Below are positions 47,742 through 56,153 of a DNA stretch of 64,000 nucleotides, in pieces. The notes under the pieces are model-generated. The model saw only the letters and a program-made list of their open reading frames with translations, was not told where the DNA came from and searched no databases. The DNA comes from Alphaproteobacteria bacterium US3C007. Its GTDB lineage: Bacteria; Pseudomonadota; Alphaproteobacteria; Rhodobacterales; Rhodobacteraceae. The stretch is taken from assembly GCA_034423775.1 (NCBI GenBank), contig CP139918.1, positions 496,001-560,000 of the forward strand, in the 5' to 3' direction. The translations under genes and the position numbers were made by a program. How positions within the stretch are numbered: the stretch's first letter is position 1; every line of letters begins with the position of its first letter.

Positions 47742-48465
47742 GTGATTTTAATTACGCCCACCGCTTACCGCCCCACCATATACACAGCACCGCTGGGTTA
47801 ATCAAGGCTTGCAGGCAAAAATAAGTCTCCCAAAGAGACGCAGAGGCAGAAATGCCGATGGATGTGTTTATTCAATCTAAGACCACAATTTTACCACCTC
47901 CGCCCTCCAAGACAAATGAAACAAAAGATAATCTTTGAAGTATCAAACACCTCAAACCTTCTGCTTATTTATCTCTAAACTGAGATTGCAACTTGGTTAA
48001 TCAAAGCTCAATTCAAATACTGAAAACCCATGGCTGTTCAACCAGAGATAGGGGGGGGGCTACAGTAAATCAATAAACATGAATTCTACTTCAACAAAAT
48101 CAAAGAGCCAATTTATAGTATCCTTTCGATACAAATAAATATATCCAAGCCCGTGTAAATTGCCCTCTTTGGCAAAAGCAATGATATGATTAAAGTTGAA
48201 AACTGGCGTAATATGGCGCCATTTGACGCGCCACCTTATGGACTCCATGCTCTCATCCCTTGCGTGAGGGGCGTTAACTATTTTTTTGCGGCAACGCCCA
48301 TATGTTTTTTTCCCTCCGGGAAAGAGACGGCTTCATTCAAACTTTCTGAGCAGTCAAACCACTCTTAATATTATCATTTTGAAACTTAATGCGTTGAGCC
48401 GCATAACGCATAGGTTACACTTGATCAAATGCCCTAGATTGCTGCTCTGCCTTTAGCGACATCAC
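47742..48465. other. AT-rich intergenic region with a G9 tract (724 bp)
   Basis: No confident gene. A run of nine G occurs at 48051-48059, directly beside a 62-codon minus-strand frame (48060-48248) whose translation has aromatic-rich hydrophobic stretches but matches no family I know. A 10-bp palindrome ATGGCGCCAT is at 48213-48222. A hairpin near 48310 lacks a T-tract in either direction. This may be remnant DNA. Confidence 0.5.
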
Positions 48466-49287
48466 TTAACCTTGAGTCAGCTTTAACCCATTTGACGCCG
48501 CGACAAAATGCGGGTTGTCCATAACCTCTTTGCCATATTCGAGTTCTTCAAATGTATCGATCCTATACACATTGCCGCCTGCCCCTTTAAGAACTGCGTG
48601 CGCAGCGCCCGTATCCCATTCCATCGTACGACCAAGACGAGGGTACAAATCCGCTGCGCCGCGCGCGATAAGACAAAACTTCAAAGATGACCCCGCGCTT
48701 TTGGATTGAACAGGATTATATTTTCTCAAAAAAGCCTCTGTTTCCTCATTAGAGTGCGAGGCCGATTTTACCGCGGTAATCTTCTGCCCATCCACCGCGC
48801 GACAGTGGATCTGCGCAATCTGTCCACGCCTCTCAACGCGGCTTGCATCGCTTTCTACATAAGACAAACCGTCAAGATCACGATAAAATAAATCACCACT
48901 CACTGGCACATATACCACGCCCAACGCAGCTTTACCCTGCACGATCAGCGCAATATTAACGGTAAATTCTCCAGTTTTTTTTATGAATTCTTTCGTGCCG
49001 TCCAACGGATCTACCAAGAAGAATATCGCATCTCTCAGCCGATCACCCTCCGCATAAGTTTCCTCAGAGACAATGGGAATATCTGGCACAAGCTCAGCGA
49101 GCGTGGTCGCGATTGCCTTATCTGCCCGCAAATCAGCCAGCGTCAAAGGGCTTTCATCGCTTTTAATCTGAATACCGAAATCGCTTTGAGCGTAGACATC
49201 TAAGATTTCAAGCCCCGCCAAAACCGCGGCTTTGCGCATCGAAACTACTAAATCTGGGTATTTTTCTTTTAGGCTACTGATCGACAT
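48466..49287 (-). CDS. cysQ: 3'(2'),5'-bisphosphate nucleotidase CysQ
   Basis: An inositol-phosphatase-fold enzyme that dephosphorylates PAP, the by-product of PAPS use. The 273-residue protein has the metal site DPLDGTKEF and the upstream E (VSEET), plus the C-terminal WDTGAAHAVLKGAGG. Its proximity to cysD-cysNC gives a PAPS-making and PAP-clearing set. Length matches the family. Confidence 0.93.
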   Translation of the reverse strand: MSISSLKEKYPDLVVSMRKAAVLAGLEILDVYAQSDFGIQIKSDESPLTLADLRADKAIATTLAELVPDIPIVSEETYAEGDRLRDAIFFLVDPLDGTKEFIKKTGEFTVNIALIVQGKAALGVVYVPVSGDLFYRDLDGLSYVESDASRVERRGQIAQIHCRAVDGQKITAVKSASHSNEETEAFLRKYNPVQSKSAGSSLKFCLIARGAADLYPRLGRTMEWDTGAAHAVLKGAGGNVYRIDTFEELEYGKEVMDNPHFVAASNGLKLTQG

Positions 49288-49666
49288 CGCGGCGCTTTCT
49301 GCTTTTGCTCATCTTGAACAAGCGTTAATGTCGTTTTCTTTTAGTTTTGCAAGAGGTTGCGCATGCATTTCCAAGATCAAATCAACCATGGCCGATAAAA
49401 TTTATCGAGCAGGGCGCGTTTCATGCGCATCAAGCCAACCAAATATCTTATTTTTGGGATCGCCCGCTCTGATCGGTGCAAACCCATCACGACAACGCCT
49501 ATGATTGGGCAGTTGCAGGCTGTCTAAGCCTATGCCCTGCAAAATCCGAAGTCTCCTTATAGGCGAAAGCCCTAAAACCCATAAGTTTCATCAGGTAAAT
49601 CGTTTTTTTGTTTGCAACCACCGCCATCCTAACGCCCCTCAGGCATAGGCTGAAGCTGACCATAAA
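49288..49666. other. Intergenic region between cysQ and the Gfo/Idh gene (379 bp)
   Basis: No gene, terminator or repeat that I can support. A possible 38-codon frame from about 49388 (plus strand) shows no family likeness. Promoters for cysQ, transcribed leftward, should lie here. Confidence 0.5.
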
Positions 49667-50758
49667 CTAAAAAGTTACTGCCTGCCCAAGCCGGGCCGAT
49701 TCTTGCGCAGCTTGCCCCATACGCACAGCCCAAATGCCATCGTTCAAACTTACTTCCACCGCGCGTCCTTGTCGCACAACCGCTAAAAACCGCTGATGCT
49801 GATAAAAGGTGGATCCATTGTGATCCCCTGCCTCTAGCAAAGCCGGATCAACCGGAATTTCAAGCTCTTCGCGCAGGCCAGAATGGCGCGGTGAAATTAC
49901 CAGCTTTGGATCGGGGGCGCGCTGCGATTGGTTCATCCAAAACCGCGTTGGTCCGGGCACGAATGCCTCGATCTTGCCGCGCGGACCCACCACGGATATT
50001 TCTTCCTGAAAATGCGCCCCTTCAGCAAACATACACAATTCTAGCAGTGCCTTCGTACCATTTTCGAAATCCACGATCACATAACCATGATCCCAAATAT
50101 CAGGAACGGCGCCTGCATAAGTTTCGTCTAAATGGTTCACAGCCTGACCACCGCTAGCCATGATCCGCGTTGGATTAGATCCGGTCAACAGGCGCATCAG
50201 GTCAAAAAAATGGCAACATTTTTCGACAAAGGTGCCGCCACTATTGGCATTAAAACGGTTCCAATCACCGATTTTTTCCAAGAAAGGAAATCGGTGCTCG
50301 CGGATGCTTAACATCTTCAAACCGCCTGTCACGCTTTCAAAGCGATCTTTCAAGGCCGCAATGGGCGGCATGTAGCGATATTCCATAGCCACCCAGACAG
50401 GCGCGCCATAGTGGGTTTTAAAAGCCTCGACGCGGGCCAAATCCTGAGCATTGGTGAATAAGGGCTTTTCAACCAAAACGGGGCGCGCCGGATAGTCAGC
50501 GATGCGCTCTAATTGCTCCAAATGAACATGATTGGGCGATACGATCACCAAACAATCCAGATCCTCACGCGCCAAAAGCTGATCCAAACTCTCAACAAAC
50601 ACCGCATCGGGGGCGAGGCGTTGCGCAGCCACGCGCATCGCTGCATCAGGTTCAAAAATTGCCACCACAGCCGTTGCGGGCAAAAGAGCTATATTGCGCA
50701 GATGTTCTTGCCCCATCATACCACAGCCTATAATCCCATAGCGGGTTATATCTTGCAT
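49667..50758 (-). CDS. Gfo/Idh/MocA family NAD(P)-dependent protein
   Basis: A 363-residue protein with an N-terminal Rossmann fold (GIIGCGMMG), the family Lys motif EKP at 97-99, and a C-terminal alpha/beta domain with GGTFVEKCCHFFD (174-186) where a catalytic His normally sits. Most relatives oxidise or reduce sugars, but a group of NAD-dependent glycosidases (including GH109 and the sulfoquinovosidase family GH188) shares this fold. It is 9 nt downstream of the GntR gene, which faces the flavin-monooxygenase genes. A dehydrogenase acting on the same substrate, or a glycosidase, are both possible. Confidence 0.85.
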   Translation of the reverse strand: MQDITRYGIIGCGMMGQEHLRNIALLPATAVVAIFEPDAAMRVAAQRLAPDAVFVESLDQLLAREDLDCLVIVSPNHVHLEQLERIADYPARPVLVEKPLFTNAQDLARVEAFKTHYGAPVWVAMEYRYMPPIAALKDRFESVTGGLKMLSIREHRFPFLEKIGDWNRFNANSGGTFVEKCCHFFDLMRLLTGSNPTRIMASGGQAVNHLDETYAGAVPDIWDHGYVIVDFENGTKALLELCMFAEGAHFQEEISVVGPRGKIEAFVPGPTRFWMNQSQRAPDPKLVISPRHSGLREELEIPVDPALLEAGDHNGSTFYQHQRFLAVVRQGRAVEVSLNDGIWAVRMGQAAQESARLGQAVTF

Positions 50759-50767
50759 TCTGTCACC

Positions 50768-51463
50768 TTATTTTATGCGCGCCACATAGCGCGCTACGTT
50801 CGTGTCAATCCAATTTTGAGAATATTCAACCGTCTCACCTGTTTGCGACCGGCTCAACCGAGCCGCAAAAAGGCACGGCGTACCGGGCGTTGGTTCAAAC
50901 CCATCTGGTGCCCATTGCGGCACCGGCTCTAGCCCCAATTGATCTTCGGCTTCGGTAATCCAAAGCTTGAGAACATTCCGGTAATAAAGATAAAGCGAAT
51001 GAGACAATTCGCTTGTGCTAAGCTGCGCCGCTTGATCCCCATCCAACCAAATTTCTTCAAGCACCGCCGGCTGCGCGTTAAGCGATCTTAACCTGCGAAT
51101 GCGATAGGCCTTCGGCGCTGGCCCAAAGGCCGGAAATGCAGCGGGCTTTGGCAATAAATCAACACTCAAAACCCGTGCAGTTGGCAAACCCCCGCCATCG
51201 ATCAGCTCAACACGGAAGAAAGAATAAACCGAATTGGGCGTGGCGCCCGTTTTCACATAATTTCCTGAGCCTTGACGCTTCTCCAAAAGCCCTTTCGCAT
51301 TCATATCATCCAATGCTTTGCGCAACGTGCCCACTGAAATCTCCAATTCAGCAGCCATTTGCCTTTCCGGTGGCAAACGTGCGCCATCCAAATACCGCCC
51401 CGCCGCAATATCGCGGATAAGCATTTCGCTTATCTGAACATAGGTCGGCAGTACGGTTTTCAT
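50768..51463 (-). CDS. GntR-family transcriptional regulator (HutC/UTRA type)
   Basis: A 231-residue repressor-like protein: an N-terminal winged helix (residues about 8-70, PERQMAAELEISVGTLRKAL) and a C-terminal UTRA effector domain with AFPAFGPAPKAYRIRRLRSL. It is divergent from the monooxygenase gene, with a 98-bp intergenic space, and its stop is 9 nt before the Gfo/Idh gene. It probably represses both directions and is relieved by a sugar or sulfo-sugar ligand; the ligand is inferred from context only. Confidence 0.9.
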   Translation of the reverse strand: MKTVLPTYVQISEMLIRDIAAGRYLDGARLPPERQMAAELEISVGTLRKALDDMNAKGLLEKRQGSGNYVKTGATPNSVYSFFRVELIDGGGLPTARVLSVDLLPKPAAFPAFGPAPKAYRIRRLRSLNAQPAVLEEIWLDGDQAAQLSTSELSHSLYLYYRNVLKLWITEAEDQLGLEPVPQWAPDGFEPTPGTPCLFAARLSRSQTGETVEYSQNWIDTNVARYVARIK

Positions 51464-51470
51464 CGGTGTT

Positions 51471-51500
51471 TTGCATCCGCCTTACAAAAATTGATATACT
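51471..51500 (+). promoter_or_regulatory. Candidate promoter of the monooxygenase operon
   Basis: TTGCAT (51471-51476) and TATACT (51495-51500) are spaced 18 bp, with a good -10 and a weak -35. AT-rich repeats ATTGAT on either side overlap the -10 and could be a GntR site. The ATG is 62 bp further on, behind an AAGGATCC ribosome-binding stretch. Confidence 0.4.
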
Positions 51501-51561
51501 ATTGATTTACATAAACTCAGGTGTTACGCAAGGCGCAAAAGACAAAAAGGATCCCTGAAAT

Positions 51562-52716
51562 ATGACCATCGTCCCCATCACGTCAAAAGAATTAGACGCG
51601 GTCGAAGTCTCCTGGTTTTCCGCGCTTTGTTCAGATGATTTTCAATATCTTGGCGTTCCTGATGGCACGCTGCGATCCTCATGGGGGCATTGCAGTGACA
51701 TTGTTAAAAAAGCCGAAGCGCAGGGTTTTCGGAACATTCTATGCCCCTCCTCGTATCAAGTTGGCCAAGATACGCTGAGCTTTGTCGCCGGCTGCGCTCC
51801 GATAACCGAAAAGATCAACCTGCTGGCCGCTGTACGATGCGGAGAAATGCAACCCATCATGCTGGCGCGCACGATTGCCACGTTAGACCATATGCTGGAA
51901 GGGCGCCTGACGGTGAATATCATCAGCAGCGATTTCCCAGGTGAAAAAGCAGACAGTGCGTTTCGGTATCAACGCTCGCGTGAAGTTGTTGAAATTCTCA
52001 AACAAGCCTGGACGCAAGATGAAATCAACTATCAGGGCCAAGTGTATACGTTTTCCGGTCTCACCACAGATCCGGCAAAACCCTATCAGACCGGTGGGCC
52101 TTTATTGTATTTTGGCGGTTATTCTCCCGCCGCGCTGGAATTATGTGGGCAACATTGCGATGTATATTTGATGTGGCCTGAGCCAAAAGAGCAAATCGCG
52201 GAGCGTATGCGCGCCGTCAACGCGGTTGCCGAACGCTATGAGCGCAGTTTGGATTACGGATTGCGCGTGCATGTGATCGTGCGCGATACTGAACAAGAAG
52301 CGCGCGAATATGCGCAACACCTGGTATCAAAGCTTGAGGATGATGCTGGCCGTGCCATTCGCGAACGGGCGCTAGACAGCACATCGCTAGGCGTGGCGCA
52401 TCAAGCTAAAAATCGCGATCTTGCGGATATGGAAGGCTTTGTTGAACCGCATCTTTGGACAGGTGTGGGCCGCGCCCGCTCGGGCTGTGGTGCCGCAATT
52501 GTTGGTTCAACCGACCAAGTCTTATCTGAACTTGAAGCCTATCAAAAAATGGGAATCCGCGCCTTTATTCTTTCTGGATATCCGCATATGGAAGAATGCG
52601 AACATTTTGGAACCCGCGTTATGCCGCAATTGAACACCTGTTCCTTGCCACAAGCCTACGGTCGGCAACCAAGCACAAACCCATTAACACCCCTCGGGGC
52701 AGGAGAGCGCCGCTAA
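51562..52716 (+). CDS. SsuD-like FMNH2-dependent sulfonate monooxygenase (candidate SmoC)
   Basis: A 384-residue bacterial luciferase-like (LLM) flavin monooxygenase that follows SsuD, the alkanesulfonate monooxygenase. Residues matching the SsuD active site are visible: LRVHVIV (R235, H237), the loop VGRARSGCG (304, 306 region) and the SGYPH motif (Y340). It is followed at once by an aldo/keto reductase and a flavin reductase. Those three functions are exactly what is needed for oxidative desulfonation of a sugar sulfonate, as in the sulfo-SMO pathway. Substrate is inferred, not shown; another sulfonate is possible. Confidence 0.88.
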   Translation: MTIVPITSKELDAVEVSWFSALCSDDFQYLGVPDGTLRSSWGHCSDIVKKAEAQGFRNILCPSSYQVGQDTLSFVAGCAPITEKINLLAAVRCGEMQPIMLARTIATLDHMLEGRLTVNIISSDFPGEKADSAFRYQRSREVVEILKQAWTQDEINYQGQVYTFSGLTTDPAKPYQTGGPLLYFGGYSPAALELCGQHCDVYLMWPEPKEQIAERMRAVNAVAERYERSLDYGLRVHVIVRDTEQEAREYAQHLVSKLEDDAGRAIRERALDSTSLGVAHQAKNRDLADMEGFVEPHLWTGVGRARSGCGAAIVGSTDQVLSELEAYQKMGIRAFILSGYPHMEECEHFGTRVMPQLNTCSLPQAYGRQPSTNPLTPLGAGERR

Positions 52717-53606
52717 TGCAACGCATTGATCTTACATCTTCTTTAAGCCTGTCGCGGGTTATCTATGGCATGTGGCGCTTGGGCGATGATTCTGACACCA
52801 GCATAAATCACATCCGCAACAAGATCGCAGCCTGCTTAGAGCAGGGCATCACCACCATGGATCAGGCCGATATTTATGGCGGCTATATGGCTGAAGAATT
52901 GCTTGGGCAGGCTTTGCAAGGAACCGATCTGCGCAATAAAATCGAAATCGTTACCAAATGCGATATTGTGGCGCCCGTGGGTCGGTATGAAACGGCATCG
53001 GTGAAATATTACAATACCAGCCGCGCACATATTCTGGCCTCGGTCGATCATTCGCTCCGCCTGATGGGGGTTGATCACATCGATTTGCTTTTATTGCATC
53101 GCCCAGACCCTTTGATGGACCACCTGGAAACCGGCGCCGCGCTGGATGAGCTGGTGGCCAGCGGCAAAATCCGCAGCGTGGGTGTGTCCAATTTCAAACC
53201 CTATGATTGGGATTTACTTCAATCCGCGATGAAGCAAAAGCTGACCACCAATCAAATTGAACTCAGCGTTCTTGAACATAACGCGCTGACAAATGGCGAT
53301 GTAGCGTTTCATCAACGTCTTGGCACGCCGCTGATGGCGTGGTCGCCTTTGGCCGGCGGACGCCTGTTCCAAGATGCCCATGCTGACGTGTTGTCGGTGC
53401 TTACTGCGATTGGCGCAAAGCAAGGCAAAGCCGCCGACGCTGTGGCAATCGCGTGGCTTTTGGCGCATCCTGCCAATATCCTTCCTGTTATGGGCACCAA
53501 CAATATGCAGCGCATTCAATCGTTGTCAGATTGCACCGATATCGCTTTATCGCGCGAAGAGTGGTTTGAAATCTACACCGCCGCTTTAGGGCATGAGGTG
53601 GCTTAA
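52716..53606 (+). CDS. Aldo/keto reductase (candidate SmoB-type)
   Basis: A 296-residue NADPH-dependent aldo/keto reductase. The catalytic tetrad is seen as D49 and Y54 (DQADIYGG), K81 (VTKCDI) and H128 (LLLLHRP). It starts at ATG 52716, sharing one base with the monooxygenase stop (TAATG), so translation is coupled. In the sulfo-SMO pathway an enzyme of this family reduces 6-oxo-glucose to glucose after desulfonation. Its stop is likewise fused to the flavin reductase start. Confidence 0.9.
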   Translation: MQRIDLTSSLSLSRVIYGMWRLGDDSDTSINHIRNKIAACLEQGITTMDQADIYGGYMAEELLGQALQGTDLRNKIEIVTKCDIVAPVGRYETASVKYYNTSRAHILASVDHSLRLMGVDHIDLLLLHRPDPLMDHLETGAALDELVASGKIRSVGVSNFKPYDWDLLQSAMKQKLTTNQIELSVLEHNALTNGDVAFHQRLGTPLMAWSPLAGGRLFQDAHADVLSVLTAIGAKQGKAADAVAIAWLLAHPANILPVMGTNNMQRIQSLSDCTDIALSREEWFEIYTAALGHEVA

Positions 53607-54112
53607 TGAGCAACGCGGTCCGGCCCTCAGACGCATCCAACACGCCGCCTGACAGCGGTGCGTTTCGCTCGGCGCTGGGGCGCTTTGCAACGGGTATCAC
53701 GATTATTACATGCTCGCATGACGGGCAGCCCATGGGCATCACGGCCAACAGCTTTGCCAGCGTATCGCTGGATCCGCCGCTGGTCCTTTGGTCGCCGGCA
53801 AAAGCCTCGCGCCGTCACCTCGCGTTCAGCAAAGCAACCCATTTTGCAATTCATATCTTAGAAGCGGGTCAAGAAGCGCTTTGCCATAGCTTTGCGCGAC
53901 CAGGAGACGGCTTTAAAAACCTTGAATGGCAGGCAGGCGCACAAAATGTGCCTTTGTTTCCTGGCTGCTTGGCCCGTTTTGAATGCAGTTTATACGCACA
54001 ACATGACGCGGGCGACCATACAATCATTATCGGACATGTGGACCGTTTTGAAAAAAATGAGGGCACACCACTCGTGTTCAGCCAAGGGGCTTATCTGAAA
54101 ACCCGCGCGTGA
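53606..54112 (+). CDS. Flavin reductase (FMN reductase-like; candidate SmoA-type)
   Basis: A 168-residue flavin reductase-like domain protein: RFATGITIITCSHDGQPMG, NSFASVSLDPPLVLWSP and a C-terminal DHTIIIGHVDRF. It would supply reduced FMN to the monooxygenase. The start ATG 53606 overlaps the preceding stop by one base, closing a compact three-gene operon. The HpaC-like family use is well established; the partner here is by operon. Confidence 0.9.
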   Translation: MSNAVRPSDASNTPPDSGAFRSALGRFATGITIITCSHDGQPMGITANSFASVSLDPPLVLWSPAKASRRHLAFSKATHFAIHILEAGQEALCHSFARPGDGFKNLEWQAGAQNVPLFPGCLARFECSLYAQHDAGDHTIIIGHVDRFEKNEGTPLVFSQGAYLKTRA

Positions 54113-54341
54113 AGACGGTTTACGCCTTGCGCGAACGGCCCAATCGCACTCTGCTTTTGGGCCTTTAACATCAGTTTCATCCTTGAGAGAAAATGCGCCT
54201 GTGGCACTGCTGTTTCACTGCCAGCGCCAATACCCGCTGTCAAACCTGTAAAATAAGGCAAGGGCGCGCCCGATATTTGCCATTGAGACAGGCTTTGCCA
54301 TTCACATAAAACACAGGATCGGCTTCGAGTGCCAGGGGCGT

Positions 54342-55133
54342 TTACCGCCAGGGCGGTGGCGTTTTGCTCAAGAATGCGTCTATTCCCTGCGCCGCTTCTA
54401 CGCCTTCCCAAACATCCGCCAGCGCCGAGATCGTATGTTCAATAATCGCATCATCAATCGGTTGGCCCAGTTTCCGCGCCAAGCGTTTGGATGCAGCCAC
54501 CGCGCCGGGCGCCACCTGTAAATACGGGCTGATTTCAGCTTCAAGGCGCGCTTCGATCGCCTCTGCGGGAAGATAATCGGCGATTAAATCCAGATCTTTT
54601 GCTTCAGCCGCGTCAAAAATCTTGGCGGACATGAACACGCGGCGCGCCTTACCCTCGCCCATCCGCGCAATCACATAAGGGCTTATGGTAGCCGGAATAA
54701 GCCCCAAACGCGTTTCCGTCAGGCCGAATTTTGTGCTATCTTCCGCGATCGCAACATCGCAAATAGCCGCCAACCCAACCCCGCCGCCATAGGCGCCGCC
54801 CTGCAAAACACCAATGAGCGGTTTCGGCAAAGTGTTGAGCCGTTTCAGCATCTGCGCCAATTTATGCGCCTCAGCCATCCGCCCTGCGCGATCCGCGGCG
54901 ATCTGCGCCTTCATCCATTCCAAATCACCGCCGGCGCAAAACACGCGCCCACGACCGCGCAACACTACCACGCGCACAGCGTCCATAGCGCTCACTGTTT
55001 GGGCAAATTCAAACAGATCGGCAATCATCTGGCCAGAAAATGCGTTGCGCTTTTCAGGCCGGTTCAACGCGACGGTCAAGACGCCACGCGCATCGCAGGA
55101 AAGATCGAGCGTTTCAAATTTAGGCAGTTTCAT
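54342..55133 (-). CDS. liuC: Enoyl-CoA hydratase/isomerase family protein, 3-methylglutaconyl-CoA hydratase-like
   Basis: A 263-residue crotonase-fold enzyme with VLRGRGRVFCAGGDLEWMKA (oxyanion loop) and GGGVGLAAICDVAIA. Immediately downstream of an HMG-CoA lyase gene (14-nt overlap), it fits LiuC, which hydrates 3-methylglutaconyl-CoA in leucine breakdown. Substrate is assigned from that neighbour; a general enoyl-CoA hydratase cannot be excluded. Confidence 0.88.
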   Translation of the reverse strand: MKLPKFETLDLSCDARGVLTVALNRPEKRNAFSGQMIADLFEFAQTVSAMDAVRVVVLRGRGRVFCAGGDLEWMKAQIAADRAGRMAEAHKLAQMLKRLNTLPKPLIGVLQGGAYGGGVGLAAICDVAIAEDSTKFGLTETRLGLIPATISPYVIARMGEGKARRVFMSAKIFDAAEAKDLDLIADYLPAEAIEARLEAEISPYLQVAPGAVAASKRLARKLGQPIDDAIIEHTISALADVWEGVEAAQGIDAFLSKTPPPWR

Positions 55134-55980
55134 GCACCAACCCCTTTGCCATCTGAGCCGCTTTTTCCAATTTTATCAGATCAAGGCCGGTTTCAAACCC
55201 CTGCGATTGCATCAAAGCTGCAACCGCCTCAGTGGCAACATTGCCTTTCGCGCCCGGCGCATAGGGGCACCCGCCTAGGCCGCCAACCGCGGCGTCAAAC
55301 ACCCGGATCCCATGCCCCAGCGACAGCGAGATATTTTCAAGCGCCCGTTGATTAGTATCATGGTAATGCCCGGCTAAGGCACTTGCTGGTACGCTGTCAA
55401 GAACCGCCTGAAGGGTTTTATCCAAGCGCTCAGGCGTGGCCTGACCAATCGTATCGCCCAAGCTAATTTCATAGCATCCCATGTCAAACAACGCCTGTGC
55501 AACCCACGCTGTGCGCTGCGGTGACACCGCCCCCTCATAGGGACAATCGGTGATACACGACACGTATCCCCGCACCGGAATGCGCGCGGCTTTCGCCGCC
55601 GCCATCATCGGACTGAACCGGGCAAGGCTGTCTTCGATCGAGCAATTAATATTGGCTTTGCTAAAAGCCTCGGAGGCAGCGCCAAAAATAGCAATCTCAT
55701 CTGCCAAGGCATTTTTTGCCGCCTCAAACCCCTTCATATTCGGGGTCAATGCCGTATAGCTTATGCCCGGCACACGGGTCAGTCCAGCCATCACCTGCGC
55801 GGCATCAGAAAGCTGCGGCACCCATTTTGCCGAGACAAAGCTGGTAACTTCGATTTTGGACAGCCCGCTTTCTGATAGCGCATTCACCAATGCAATTTTA
55901 TCCGCTGTCGCAATTGGTGCAGCCTCATTTTGCAGCCCATCCCGTGGACCCATTTCAAACAGAGTGACCCGCTCGCCCAT
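55120..55980 (-). CDS. liuE: Hydroxymethylglutaryl-CoA lyase
   Basis: A 286-residue TIM-barrel lyase that splits HMG-CoA into acetoacetate and acetyl-CoA, the last step of leucine catabolism. Metal-binding and catalytic segments are visible: PRDGLQNE near the start, SLGDTIGQATP and the signature GGLGGCPYAPGAKGN. Its stop overlaps the liuC start by 14 nt. The upstream carboxylase genes of the pathway are outside the window. Confidence 0.94.
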   Translation of the reverse strand: MGERVTLFEMGPRDGLQNEAAPIATADKIALVNALSESGLSKIEVTSFVSAKWVPQLSDAAQVMAGLTRVPGISYTALTPNMKGFEAAKNALADEIAIFGAASEAFSKANINCSIEDSLARFSPMMAAAKAARIPVRGYVSCITDCPYEGAVSPQRTAWVAQALFDMGCYEISLGDTIGQATPERLDKTLQAVLDSVPASALAGHYHDTNQRALENISLSLGHGIRVFDAAVGGLGGCPYAPGAKGNVATEAVAALMQSQGFETGLDLIKLEKAAQMAKGLVHETA

Positions 55981-56153
55981 TTATCCCTACACCGCTTATC
56001 ACCCGTCTCTGATGCGGGCATGCCAATCTTGCCCGCTAACGCCCAAGAGCGCAAACCTATTTCAGCAATTATCCATGACAAACCAAAAATTGAGATTGTG
56101 CTCGAAGCAGCAACCGGTCACAAAGCGGGAAGAGAAATAAATAGAGTGATAGA

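Noticed and set aside
48301..48325. Hairpin TTTCCC-TCC-GGGAAA near the cysQ gene
   Set aside because: The T-run lies before the stem on the plus strand and becomes an A-run after it on the minus strand, so it does not fit an intrinsic terminator.
49232..49504. 90-codon plus-strand frame beside cysQ
   Set aside because: Partly antisense to cysQ, no family resemblance, and no ribosome site.
54091..54411. 106-codon minus-strand frame after the flavin reductase gene
   Set aside because: It starts inside liuC, is not coupled to anything, and its translation has no recognisable pattern.
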